A stretch of DNA of 63,448 nt. Origin: Candidatus Poribacteria bacterium (GTDB lineage Bacteria; Poribacteria; WGA-4E; WGA-3G). Positions 8,522-17,928 of the stretch are shown piece after piece. The notes under the pieces were generated by a model, which was not told the origin of the DNA, made no database searches, and saw only the letters and a program-made list of their open reading frames with translations. The stretch's first letter is position 1. Each line of letters starts with the position of its first letter. The stretch lies in contig JAJDTM010000016.1 in the NCBI GenBank assembly GCA_022827185.1, positions 1-63,448 of the forward strand, written 5' to 3'. The position numbers were made by a program, and so were the translations under genes.

Positions 8522-11500
8522 ATGAAACCGAAATCGTTTTCCATTCTTTTCACCTTCATTCTCTGTTCAACCCTGTTTCTACGCATCAGCATCGCCCAAG
8601 ATTACACCACAACGGATTTACCGGACGGTGCCACGAAACGTCTCGGCAAAGGCTCGATCAATGAAATAGCGTATTCCCCGAACGGCAGTCAACTTGCGGT
8701 GGCGAGCACTATCGGCATCTGGATGTACGATGCCCACACCGGCGAAGAACTGAATCTATTCACAGGGCATACGGATGAGGTTAGTAGCGTGTCTTTTAGT
8801 CCGGATGGTCAGACACTCGCAAGCGGGAGTAAGGACAACACCGTCCGTTTATGGAATGTTCGCACAGGCGACATCATCCACACCCTTATTGGACATAGGC
8901 CTGATGTCCGTAGCGTATCGTTTAGCCCGGATGGCAGCACCCTCGCAAGCGGAAGTTACGGGGAAATCCGTTTATGGGATGTTAGTACAGGCGAGACCCT
9001 CCACACCCTCACAGGGCATACGTCAGGGGTCGGTAGCGTATCGTTCAGTCCGGAGGGTCAGACGCTCGCAAGTGGAAGTAACGACGGCTCCATCCGTTTA
9101 TGGGATGTTAGCATAGGCGAACTGCTCCACACGCTCACAGGGCATACGGGTATTGTCGAAAGCGTATCATTTAGTCCGGATGGCCAGACGCTCGCAAGCG
9201 GAGGTGGATGGCGGGATAACACCGTCCGTTTATGGGATGTTTCCACAGGCGATGTTGTCAGCACCCTCACAGGGCATACGGGGGCTGTCGGTAGCGTATC
9301 GTTTAGTCCTGATGGTCGGACGCTCGCAAGTGGGAGTTATGACCAGACGATCCGTTTATGGGATGTTCGCACAGGCGATACCCTCCGCACCCTCACTGGC
9401 GTGAGTTCGGTCAATAGCGTATCGTTTAGTCCAGATGGTCGGACGCTCGCAAGCGCGAGTGGACAAGAAATCCGTTTGTGGGATGTTCATACTGGCGATA
9501 CCATCCGCACCCTCACACGGCGTACAGGTAGGGTCAATAGCGTGTCTTTTAGTCCGGACGGGCAGACACTCGCAAGCGGGAGTTGGGAAGGCATTGTCTG
9601 GGATGTGAGTACAGGGGATGTTGTCCACACCCTCAGAGGGCATACGGGTCGGGTCACAAGCGTGTCGTTTAGTCCCGATGGCAGCACCCTCGCAAGTGGG
9701 AGTGCGGACGCAACCGTCCGTTTATGGGATGTGAGTACAGGGGATGTTGTCCACACCCTCAGAGGGCATACTTCTTTTGTCTATAGCGTGTCGTTTAGTC
9801 TCGATGGCAGCACCCTCGCAAGTGGGAGTGCGGACGCAACCGTCCGTTTATGGGATGTTTCCACGGGCGAGATACGACAAACACTCACTGGACATACGCA
9901 TTGGGTCACAAGCGTGTCGTTTAGCCCAGATGGACAGACACTCGCAACAGGGAGTCGGGACAGAACCATCCGTTTATGGGATGTTCGCACAGGTGCTCTG
10001 CTCCGCACCCTCACGGGGCATACGGATAGGGTCTATAGTGTGTCGTTTAGTCCTGATGGTCGGACGCTCGCAAGCGGGAGTTATGACCAGACGATCCGTT
10101 TATGGGATGTTCGCACAGGCGATACCCTCCGCACCCTCACTGGCGTGAGTTCGGTCCTGAGCGTCTCGTTTAGTCCAGATGGCAGCACCCTCGCAAGCGG
10201 CGGCGGATGGGGGGACCCAACCATCCGTTTATGGGATGTTCGCACTGGGGATCATCTCCACACCCTCACGGGGCATAGGGATGTTGTCAATAGCGTATCC
10301 TTTAACTCAGAGGGTCAGACGCTCGCAAGCGGGAGTTCGGACGGGACAGTGCTACTCTGGGATATCGAACCCGCAGGATATGCCCCTGCCCCGCTTGTGC
10401 TGCTGGACAGCACTGCGCCACAAGACTACACACAGCTCGGTTTGCCACAAAATGCAAAACGCCGGCTCGGCAAGGGGAAAGTAACCGATATGGTTTACGC
10501 TCCTGACGGGAATCAACTCACAGTATCCACGCAGATCGGGATTTGGATATATGACGCACGGACAGGCGAAGAACTTAAGACCTTGATTGGTGGACAGACG
10601 GTGTTCTGGATCGCGTATCCACCAGACGGGCGCACATTGGTGAGCTGCAGTCTGGGTGTAGGTTCAGGCGATAAAATTCGCGTCTGGGATACCATCACGG
10701 GGGAGTATGAAACTCCTTTCATAGAAGAAGGATTCCGCGTCATCAGTGGTATAGCACTCAGTCCGGATGGCAGAACTCTCGCCACCGGAGATTACGAGCA
10801 AGTCCACCTCTGGGATACTGTTACTGGCGAACGGAAAGCCGCACTCAAGGCACTGGCGAACGATATCGCTATTGCTATGGCATTCAGTCCCGATGGCAAA
10901 ACGATCGCTACCCAGGACGATGGCTACACCATTCGTTTGTGGGACGTTGCTACAGCCACACACAAAGCGACGCTCATAGGACATACAAATAGGGTTAACA
11001 GTATTGCGTTCAGTCCGGATGGCAGAACTCTCGCCAGTAGCAGTGAGGACAAGACAATCCGCTTGTGGGATACCACCGCTGCCACCCAGAAAGCAACGCT
11101 CGCGGTACCAAGTATGCTCTATTATTCATCTGATCCTATTGCGTTCAGTCCGGATGGCAGAACTCTCGCCACTGTAGTTTACAAAGATGTGGTGCTATGG
11201 GATGTGCCTTCCAAGCAAGTGCGGAGCACCCTTACAGGACACACCGGATGGGTTGCGAATTTGGCGTTCAGTCCGGACGGAAGAACACTCGCTACGGAGA
11301 ACGGCGAAATACGGTTCTGGGATGTCGGTAGTGGAGAACATAAAGCAACCTTCGTAGGCGACTACACGCAAGCGGTTACCAATGTGGCGTTCAGTCCCGA
11401 TAGCAGCACCCTCGCCGGAAGTGAGGGGCATAGGATCCGTTTGTGGGACAGTGTCTCCGGGGCCCCTAAAACCACACTTACCGGGCATACGGGGGACATC

Positions 11501-13813
11501 ACAAGTGTCGCATTCAGCCCGGATGGCAGCACCCTCGCCAGTAGCAGTCGGGACAGAACCGTCCGATTGTGGGACGTTACGACAGGTGCTCCTAAAGGCC
11601 CACTCGGCGGGCATACGAATGACATCACAAGTGTGGCGTTCAGCCCAGATGGAAAAATGATCGCCAGTAGCAGTCGGGACTATACAGTCCGGTTGTGGGA
11701 TGCCATCACCGGACACCACAAAACTACGCTCACAGGACATACGGGTGTTGTCTCAAGTGTCGCATTCAGCCCAGATGGAAAAACAATCGCCACCGGCAGT
11801 TGGGACAAAACCGTCCGATTGTGGGACGCACACTCAGCACAGCATCAACGCATCCTCATAGAGCACACGAAAGGCGTTCATCAGATCGCATTCAGCCCAG
11901 ATGGAAAAACAATCGCCATTGGAACCCGGCACCCCTCTGGTGCTGCTGAATTCAGTGAGATCGGGTTATGGAATGCAACCACGGGGGAATATCAAATAGG
12001 AAAAAAGGGATTTTGGAATCCACTGAATTTTGCGTTCAGCCCAAATGGACAGACGATCGCGACTCCGACCAAGGACAGAAAGCAAGTGATGTTGTGGGAC
12101 ACAGTCACCGGTGTTGTGAAGAAAACCTTTCCTGGCGGGTCCAGTTTCGCGTTTAGTCCCGATGGGCAAACATTTGCTACTGGAACCGTAGATGGGTTCG
12201 TCTATCTATCGGAACTCACCCCGGATATCTTGCAACCCTCCGGAGGCACGTCAACACTATTACCGCCGCTACCCGCATATCCACCCCAGGTCCGCATCAT
12301 TCACTTTTATCCCAACGATCACACCCTCCAACCCAACATAGAAACAGAAATCGAAAAATTAGTAAAGGAGACACAAGACTTCTACGCCGATCAGATGGAA
12401 AACCGCGGGTTCGGTAGAAAAACCTTTCAGTTTGAAACCGATTCAAACGGGAATGCCGTCGTGCATCATCTGCAAGGGGGTAGACCTGCTGAAGATTATA
12501 CAAGTCAGAGCGTCTGGGTCTTAAACGAGTTAGAAAACCTACTGGATCTAACAGATCATCTCCATCTTGTTGTATTAGACCCAAGCCTTCAAGGTGCGCT
12601 GGGTCAAATCTGCGGTATAGCAAGACTTCAGGGGCTCGCTTACACACCCACCCCGGACAGGGCTCCCCAGTGGGATAATTACGGTAACCTCGCAGTCGTC
12701 TATGCCGCTGGGGGGTGTGCTGGCGTTCGCGTAACGACACATGAACTCGGACACACCTTCGGGCTCTCACACGATGCCCGCGATAGGCATTACACCATGT
12801 ATCCTGGGAATGTGCCAGAAACACCACGCCTCTCTTACGCAGCCGCCGAATGGTTAAATGTCCACCCCTTTTTGAACGCCAGTCACCCTAACCCGAATAC
12901 CGAAAATTACACAACCATTAAACTTCTCTCACCACGTGCCACTCGACTTGGGTTTCAAATCGCAGATAAAGACGGCCTCCATCAGGCACAACTCATCCTG
13001 ACCGGGCAGACTACATACAATACCTGTGGAAACAGAGAATCGCTACATCACTTCCAAGCACTGAACGGCACCTCAGGCATAACCCTTTTTTTCCCATCAA
13101 CCGAAACCAGTACGGAGGCACAACTGCGGGTGATTGATCGGCAAGGAAACATCTCATCGAGAAGCTTTCCAATTGATCCCGATAGCAGCGTTCAGACAGT
13201 TAAGACAGATGTCAACGGCGACGGTGTCGTCAATATCCAAGACCTCGTCCTAATTGCTTCAAACTTCGGTGCAACCGGCGAAAACGCAGCCGATGTCAAC
13301 GGCGACGGCACCGTCAACATCCAAGACCTCGTCCAAGTCGCAGGGGAGTTAGGAACAGGGGATGCCGCATCACCCGCGTCGGGAGACAACCTGATAGACA
13401 CGTTCACAAGAGCAGAAGTCGAACTGTGGTTACGGCAGGCGCAGCAGCTAAATCTCACAGATACGATTTCACAACGCGGCATCGGTTTCTTGGAGCAGCT
13501 TCTCTTCGCATTGACACCCAAAGAGACGGCACTCCTACCGAACTACCCCAACCCATTCAACCCAGAGACATGGATCCCCTATCAACTCGCAGCATCGGGC
13601 GATGTCACAATAGAGATCCATGCGATAGACGGCACTTTAGTCCGAACCTTATCCTTAGGACACAAGCCTATCGGCATGTACCAAACCCGTACCCATGCCG
13701 CCTATTGGGACGGCAAAAACCAAATCGGCGAACCCGTCGCAAGCGGCGTATATTTCTACACATTCACCGCAGGCGATTTCACAGCAACCCGAAAAATGTT
13801 GATACGGAAATAG
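8522..13813 (+). CDS. Giant secreted WD40-metallopeptidase protein with dockerin and C-terminal sorting-type module
   Basis: 1763 residues. The signal peptide (1-25, ISIA-QDY) is followed by a first WD40 set (about 40-620) and a second (about 640-1230), built of FSPDGQTLASGS and IRLWDV units. That is enough for several propellers. A metallopeptidase domain (about 1253-1460, HELGHTFGLSHD at 1407-1418) matches the N-terminal peptidase of the two LRR giants, including the shared tract FGRKTFQFETD. The dockerin pair (about 1562-1616) and NYPNPFNPETWIPYQLA module (from about 1666) close it. A GGAG ribosome site precedes ATG 8522. Blocks near 9300-9410 and 10035-10155 are almost identical, as are two adjacent units at 9600-9860, so the array has recently duplicated. 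The propellers probably bind proteins or glycans outside the cell; the target is unknown. Confidence 0.88.
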   Translation: MKPKSFSILFTFILCSTLFLRISIAQDYTTTDLPDGATKRLGKGSINEIAYSPNGSQLAVASTIGIWMYDAHTGEELNLFTGHTDEVSSVSFSPDGQTLASGSKDNTVRLWNVRTGDIIHTLIGHRPDVRSVSFSPDGSTLASGSYGEIRLWDVSTGETLHTLTGHTSGVGSVSFSPEGQTLASGSNDGSIRLWDVSIGELLHTLTGHTGIVESVSFSPDGQTLASGGGWRDNTVRLWDVSTGDVVSTLTGHTGAVGSVSFSPDGRTLASGSYDQTIRLWDVRTGDTLRTLTGVSSVNSVSFSPDGRTLASASGQEIRLWDVHTGDTIRTLTRRTGRVNSVSFSPDGQTLASGSWEGIVWDVSTGDVVHTLRGHTGRVTSVSFSPDGSTLASGSADATVRLWDVSTGDVVHTLRGHTSFVYSVSFSLDGSTLASGSADATVRLWDVSTGEIRQTLTGHTHWVTSVSFSPDGQTLATGSRDRTIRLWDVRTGALLRTLTGHTDRVYSVSFSPDGRTLASGSYDQTIRLWDVRTGDTLRTLTGVSSVLSVSFSPDGSTLASGGGWGDPTIRLWDVRTGDHLHTLTGHRDVVNSVSFNSEGQTLASGSSDGTVLLWDIEPAGYAPAPLVLLDSTAPQDYTQLGLPQNAKRRLGKGKVTDMVYAPDGNQLTVSTQIGIWIYDARTGEELKTLIGGQTVFWIAYPPDGRTLVSCSLGVGSGDKIRVWDTITGEYETPFIEEGFRVISGIALSPDGRTLATGDYEQVHLWDTVTGERKAALKALANDIAIAMAFSPDGKTIATQDDGYTIRLWDVATATHKATLIGHTNRVNSIAFSPDGRTLASSSEDKTIRLWDTTAATQKATLAVPSMLYYSSDPIAFSPDGRTLATVVYKDVVLWDVPSKQVRSTLTGHTGWVANLAFSPDGRTLATENGEIRFWDVGSGEHKATFVGDYTQAVTNVAFSPDSSTLAGSEGHRIRLWDSVSGAPKTTLTGHTGDITSVAFSPDGSTLASSSRDRTVRLWDVTTGAPKGPLGGHTNDITSVAFSPDGKMIASSSRDYTVRLWDAITGHHKTTLTGHTGVVSSVAFSPDGKTIATGSWDKTVRLWDAHSAQHQRILIEHTKGVHQIAFSPDGKTIAIGTRHPSGAAEFSEIGLWNATTGEYQIGKKGFWNPLNFAFSPNGQTIATPTKDRKQVMLWDTVTGVVKKTFPGGSSFAFSPDGQTFATGTVDGFVYLSELTPDILQPSGGTSTLLPPLPAYPPQVRIIHFYPNDHTLQPNIETEIEKLVKETQDFYADQMENRGFGRKTFQFETDSNGNAVVHHLQGGRPAEDYTSQSVWVLNELENLLDLTDHLHLVVLDPSLQGALGQICGIARLQGLAYTPTPDRAPQWDNYGNLAVVYAAGGCAGVRVTTHELGHTFGLSHDARDRHYTMYPGNVPETPRLSYAAAEWLNVHPFLNASHPNPNTENYTTIKLLSPRATRLGFQIADKDGLHQAQLILTGQTTYNTCGNRESLHHFQALNGTSGITLFFPSTETSTEAQLRVIDRQGNISSRSFPIDPDSSVQTVKTDVNGDGVVNIQDLVLIASNFGATGENAADVNGDGTVNIQDLVQVAGELGTGDAASPASGDNLIDTFTRAEVELWLRQAQQLNLTDTISQRGIGFLEQLLFALTPKETALLPNYPNPFNPETWIPYQLAASGDVTIEIHAIDGTLVRTLSLGHKPIGMYQTRTHAAYWDGKNQIGEPVASGVYFYTFTAGDFTATRKMLIRK

Positions 13814-14101
13814 TATCAAACAAAAAACACACCACGCCCTTCGGTGCTAAGAAGTCTCTTTGCTCCAGCGGAGCAATATATCTATAGAAAAGCGGCTGAA
13901 GCGACCGCACTCCAGCGGAGTGCTATGTAAACACATCATCTCTTATCATAGCAATCACAGAAATCGCAAAAATCAAAGTTCAGATTGGTTTATTTCTCAA
14001 ATCATGCTACTGTTACCGTGTACGACTATGAGTTCAAAAAGAAAAATGCAATTTTTTTATACGCCACCTGTAGGAACACTGTATAAGGGAGGTTATGCGT
14101 T
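13814..14101. other. Spacer with palindromic repeats
   Basis: 288 bases without a convincing gene. It contains GCTCCAGCGGAGC near 13862 and GCACTCCAGCGGAGTGC near 13909, the short palindromes also found inside the family A repeats and twice near 44061-44129. The last 20 bases carry the GGGAGG ribosome site (14087-14092) of the next gene. Confidence 0.5.
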
Positions 14102-16699
14102 ATGCGAATCAGAAAATGTTATATCCTTCTCCTTTTGATATTAACAACCGCTGTGTTCATAACACCGGGAACGGCACAGGATACCGCCAATAGTCCAACG
14201 GAGACAGATTATTTCGAGCAGATTACGCTGTTTTCAGGAGGCAGGATCACGCGCTTCACACAGATGCCGATTCGGGTACATATCTCGCCGACGCTCAAAG
14301 CACTCCCCTATCTATCCGAAATACGCTACGCCATGCGTACATGGGAAACCGCCACCGATGGGAAAATCCGGTTCCAAGAGACCGAAACCCCAGAGCAGGC
14401 AGACATCCAAGTTAACCCAACCTACAGCGGTCGTTTGGGATTCTTGGATACACGACTCGGTAGCGCGAACTTAACGCGGCATTCACAAGGAAAATCCACC
14501 GTCTCCAACACTGATCAATCTTCAAACACCGTAGGGGACGGGTCCCCCACCCCGTCCATTCAATCTTCAAACACCGTAGGGGACGGGTCCCCCGCCCCGT
14601 CCATCGATTTCACCGATCAATCTTCAAACACCGTAGGGGGCGGGTCCCCCGCCCCGTCCATTGATTTCACGGTAGAGGTTGTCCTCGTATTAGAAAGTGA
14701 TGGCACTATCGGTAAACTGACACAAGCGGAGATGCGGACGGTGTGCCTCCATGAATTCGCACACGCTATCGGATTATGGGGACACAGTCCAGATGACACC
14801 GATGTCTGTCACGCAACAGCAACCACGCAGCACCCAACCCCGCGCGATGTCAGGACACTGCTTAAACTCTACGACACACCGCTCCACACCTCGCAGCACG
14901 CTATTGCGATTGACCTTCTGAAAAAGGAGATTCAAACGAACCCGCGACTGCCGCGTCCGCACTATCTGCTCGGCGCGGTCTACTTCGACAAAGGCGATAT
15001 GGCATCGGCGATCACCAATTTTCAGAACTGCCTCAAAGTGGAACCTAACTATGAACCGGCGCGGACGAAACTGATCCAAGCTTACCAAAAGACAGGACAG
15101 CCCAACCAAGCAGCCCGTCTCGTTGAACAGCGCGTGAAAAGCCAGCAAGGACACCGCTCTTTCCGTGAAAGCGCGGAATCCTATAATCGCCTCGGCACGC
15201 TCCATTACCAGCAAGGCGATATGAATAAGGCGATACAGGCATTCGAGAACGCACTGAAACGCTCACCGCACCACAAAACAGCGAAACAGAACCTTAACCA
15301 ACTCTACCGTCAAAAAGCCTTCAACGCCTTGAAACGCCGCGCTTTTGACGAAGCGACCCCCTATTTTCAGAAAGCCATCCGCCTCGACCCAGAGAACGCC
15401 ACCACTTATCGAATTATGGGAGACGGATACGCACTCGCCTCCGAGTTTCGCCAAGCAATTACACACTACCAAAAGGCACTCGAGCTCGCACCCGACGCAG
15501 CAGAAACGCAAAAGAACCTCACACTCACTTATACGAACTACGGTGTGACGCTCCGGAACAGAGGCGAATGGGATGCAGCAATTCGCGCCTACCGCAACGC
15601 CTTGGAATTGCAACCGACCCATCGAATCGCCAAGGCAAACTTGATTGACGCACTCTCACAAAAGGCGAACACCCAGCGGCAAGCCGGACACACCGATGCG
15701 GCAATCGAGACCTACCTCGAATTGCAAAAACTGCAACCAGACGATACGACTATCGCCAGCCTGATCGGTGAATTATACCTTCTTAAGGGCGGTAATTATC
15801 CGGCGGCGATCTCGGCATTTCATAAGGTTTACACGGCACACCCCACCGACAAACAGGCGAAACAGAACCTCATCGCCGCGTATCAGCAATACGCAAAAAC
15901 TTTGCGGAACCGAAGAGCGTACGCCGCTGCACTCGAACAACTCCAGAAAGCAGCAGCACTCTTTCCGGATAACATCAATCTCCGTCTGAATCTATCGCAG
16001 GCGTATCAACATGTTGGCAAATATGAACAGGCGAGTACTGAATTGGAATGGATTTTAGCGCGTTCTCCCAATCACAAAAACGCGAAAATAGAACTCGTCA
16101 ACCTCCAGATCCGACGTGGAAACGCCTTGATGAATCGGAAGAAATACGCAGCAGCAATCGCCGTCTTTGAAACAATTCCGGAAGCCGAAAAAACGATAGA
16201 TATTCACAACATGATCGGCTATCTCTATCTTATGCAGCGTGAACATCTGAAAGCATTAGCAACTTTTGAGACAATCTTGACGCAACAACCCACGAATAGT
16301 GCCGCATATCAAAATCTGCTCTCACTTGAATCGCAACTCGATGTGATGCTGAGTAAAGCGAGAGCCGCAGCCTCGCCGACACCCGGCACCGACAGAGCTG
16401 CGCTAACACCAGATACAACACCAGACACGCCCGACCCGATTGCGGAGAAATTGTCTCGCGTGCAATGCGGCATCGCGCGCTGTCTAATGAACCGTAAACA
16501 GCCGAAAAATGCGATGGAGAAGTACCGACAGGCACTAAAAGCGAAACCCTATACCCCAGAATTGCGATCCCTGCTTATAGAAACCGGTAAGCAGCTCGCC
16601 AATTGGTTCCAAAAGCGAAATGATATTGATAGACATGAGGCAATTATTCGGTGGGCAACGGAATTGGATAGCAACTTTAAAGAGTTGCTGGAGCCTTAA
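14102..16699 (+). CDS. Secreted matrixin-like metallopeptidase with long TPR array
   Basis: 865 residues. The signal peptide (1-25, PGTA-QDT) is followed by a zinc-peptidase domain with HEFAHAIGLWGHS at about 217-229. This is the bacterial HExxHxxGxxGH variant of the metzincin site. The usual Met-turn (typically DVMY) reads DVCH. From about residue 265 to the end there are roughly a dozen TPR units (for example AISAFHKVYTAHPTDKQAK), broken by a Pro/Thr-rich linker near 755-785. Three repeat copies rich in Gly, Ser and Pro are inserted at about 139-190, just before the catalytic strand. ATG 14102 lies 9 bases after GGGAGG; the ATG at 14095 is out of frame. A scaffold-bound secreted protease is likely; substrate unknown. 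Confidence 0.83.
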   Translation: MRIRKCYILLLLILTTAVFITPGTAQDTANSPTETDYFEQITLFSGGRITRFTQMPIRVHISPTLKALPYLSEIRYAMRTWETATDGKIRFQETETPEQADIQVNPTYSGRLGFLDTRLGSANLTRHSQGKSTVSNTDQSSNTVGDGSPTPSIQSSNTVGDGSPAPSIDFTDQSSNTVGGGSPAPSIDFTVEVVLVLESDGTIGKLTQAEMRTVCLHEFAHAIGLWGHSPDDTDVCHATATTQHPTPRDVRTLLKLYDTPLHTSQHAIAIDLLKKEIQTNPRLPRPHYLLGAVYFDKGDMASAITNFQNCLKVEPNYEPARTKLIQAYQKTGQPNQAARLVEQRVKSQQGHRSFRESAESYNRLGTLHYQQGDMNKAIQAFENALKRSPHHKTAKQNLNQLYRQKAFNALKRRAFDEATPYFQKAIRLDPENATTYRIMGDGYALASEFRQAITHYQKALELAPDAAETQKNLTLTYTNYGVTLRNRGEWDAAIRAYRNALELQPTHRIAKANLIDALSQKANTQRQAGHTDAAIETYLELQKLQPDDTTIASLIGELYLLKGGNYPAAISAFHKVYTAHPTDKQAKQNLIAAYQQYAKTLRNRRAYAAALEQLQKAAALFPDNINLRLNLSQAYQHVGKYEQASTELEWILARSPNHKNAKIELVNLQIRRGNALMNRKKYAAAIAVFETIPEAEKTIDIHNMIGYLYLMQREHLKALATFETILTQQPTNSAAYQNLLSLESQLDVMLSKARAAASPTPGTDRAALTPDTTPDTPDPIAEKLSRVQCGIARCLMNRKQPKNAMEKYRQALKAKPYTPELRSLLIETGKQLANWFQKRNDIDRHEAIIRWATELDSNFKELLEP
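14516..14672 (+). repeat. In-frame triplicated GC-rich palindromic repeat inside the peptidase-TPR gene
   Basis: Units start at 14516, 14561 and 14618 with CAATCTTCAAACACCGTAGG. Each carries GGGGACGGGTCCCC or a close variant. Unit lengths (45 and 57 bp) are multiples of three, so the frame stays open and adds about 50 residues reading QSSNTVGDGSP(A/T)PSI. The palindrome looks like a dispersed intergenic repeat that entered a gene and then duplicated. Confidence 0.7.
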
Positions 16700-16818
16700 T
16701 GTTTTGTCTATACCGGACTTACACATAATCTGTTGTCATTCACGGGGTTTCGTCCCGCAAGTGGTAATTAGATAAAAGTTGTCCCCCTATAGAATGCTAC
16801 ATTGTCCAGAGGAGAATT

Positions 16819-17910
16819 ATGAAAACAGCTATTAGCCTTTTTGTTTCCACGACGATATGTCTCTTTCTTATCACATTTCTTGGTTGTGGATCAGATACTG
16901 GGGATGAAGATGTTGTTGAACCGGGGCCAGTCAAATTCAAATCTGCCAGACCAGAAAATGGCAGCACTATCCGCCCCGATGAATCCATCACTGTAACTTT
17001 TACCGGTATACCAGAAAACCTAACAACTGTGCCTGGAACGATAGAGCAACCCCAAAACACAACGACTATCACCGGTCCTTTCTCTCTGGGCGATATTACC
17101 ATTGAACTGACGTGGACAGACGGCACACAAACACTTGAATATACAGTCGTTCCAGAAGGCATGGTGATGGTCAGTGAAAGTGAGTTTCAAATGGGAAGTG
17201 ATTCAGAAAAGGCTGCAAAAGATGAAAAACCTGTTCATACTGTTTTTGTGGATACCTTCTTCATGGACACACACGAGGTGACAGTCGGTGAATATAAGCA
17301 GTTTGTTGAAGCAACGGGACATAGAGAACCGGAATGGGGAGAAATAGCACCATACGCGCCAACAGATCAACACCCCATTGTTTTGGTAAGTTGGCACGAT
17401 GCAATGGCATTCGCAGCATGGGCAGGAAAGAGATTACCCACCGAAGCGGAATGGGAAAAGGCAGCCCGCGGCGGTTCGGTAGCGAAAACATATCCATGGG
17501 GCAACCTCACACCAAAAGGGAAGCAGTGTAACTTCGCTGATAAGAATCTCACACACTATTGGTGGGCAGACAAAAAAGCGGACGATGGTTACGCATTCAC
17601 CGCACCAGTCGGTAGCTATCCAGAAAATGGTTACGGACTGTTTGATATGGCTGGCAACGTATGGGAATGGTGCCTCGACGAATATGATGCAGGGTTTTAT
17701 GCTGTTTCTGAAGGTGTTAACCCAATTTCAGGGACAAATACGCCTCAACAGATAAGCACAAGTTTTGAAACTGTTGAATCAAATCGGGTGTTACGTGGCG
17801 GTTCTTGGCTTGTTACCGCAGCGAATGTACGCAGCAGTACGCGCTTTTTTCTACCACCAGAAAGTCAGAACTATAGCGTCGGGTTCCGTTGCGTAATGGA
17901 TTTGCCGTAA
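16819..17910 (+). CDS. Lipoprotein with FGE-sulfatase (SUMF1) fold, lacking the catalytic cysteines
   Basis: 363 residues. The signal ends in a lipobox (LITFLGC, Cys about 23), so the protein is probably membrane-anchored. A short beta domain (about 35-110) precedes a formylglycine-generating-enzyme-like domain (about 113-360). It shows the hallmarks GMVMV, EVTVGEYKQF, GKRLPTEAEWEKAARGG, YPWGN, GLFDMAGNVWEW, RVLRGGSW and GFRCV. In true FGE the segment after RGGSW carries two copper-binding cysteines; here it reads LVTAANVRSSTRFF, with none. It is therefore unlikely to make formylglycine. Structural or regulatory FGE-fold relatives are the better comparison. ATG 16819 follows GAGGAG. Same strand as its neighbours, 18 bases before the next gene, so perhaps co-transcribed with it. 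Confidence 0.82.
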   Translation: MKTAISLFVSTTICLFLITFLGCGSDTGDEDVVEPGPVKFKSARPENGSTIRPDESITVTFTGIPENLTTVPGTIEQPQNTTTITGPFSLGDITIELTWTDGTQTLEYTVVPEGMVMVSESEFQMGSDSEKAAKDEKPVHTVFVDTFFMDTHEVTVGEYKQFVEATGHREPEWGEIAPYAPTDQHPIVLVSWHDAMAFAAWAGKRLPTEAEWEKAARGGSVAKTYPWGNLTPKGKQCNFADKNLTHYWWADKKADDGYAFTAPVGSYPENGYGLFDMAGNVWEWCLDEYDAGFYAVSEGVNPISGTNTPQQISTSFETVESNRVLRGGSWLVTAANVRSSTRFFLPPESQNYSVGFRCVMDLP

Positions 17911-17928
17911 GTCTACAGGAGGGTATTC

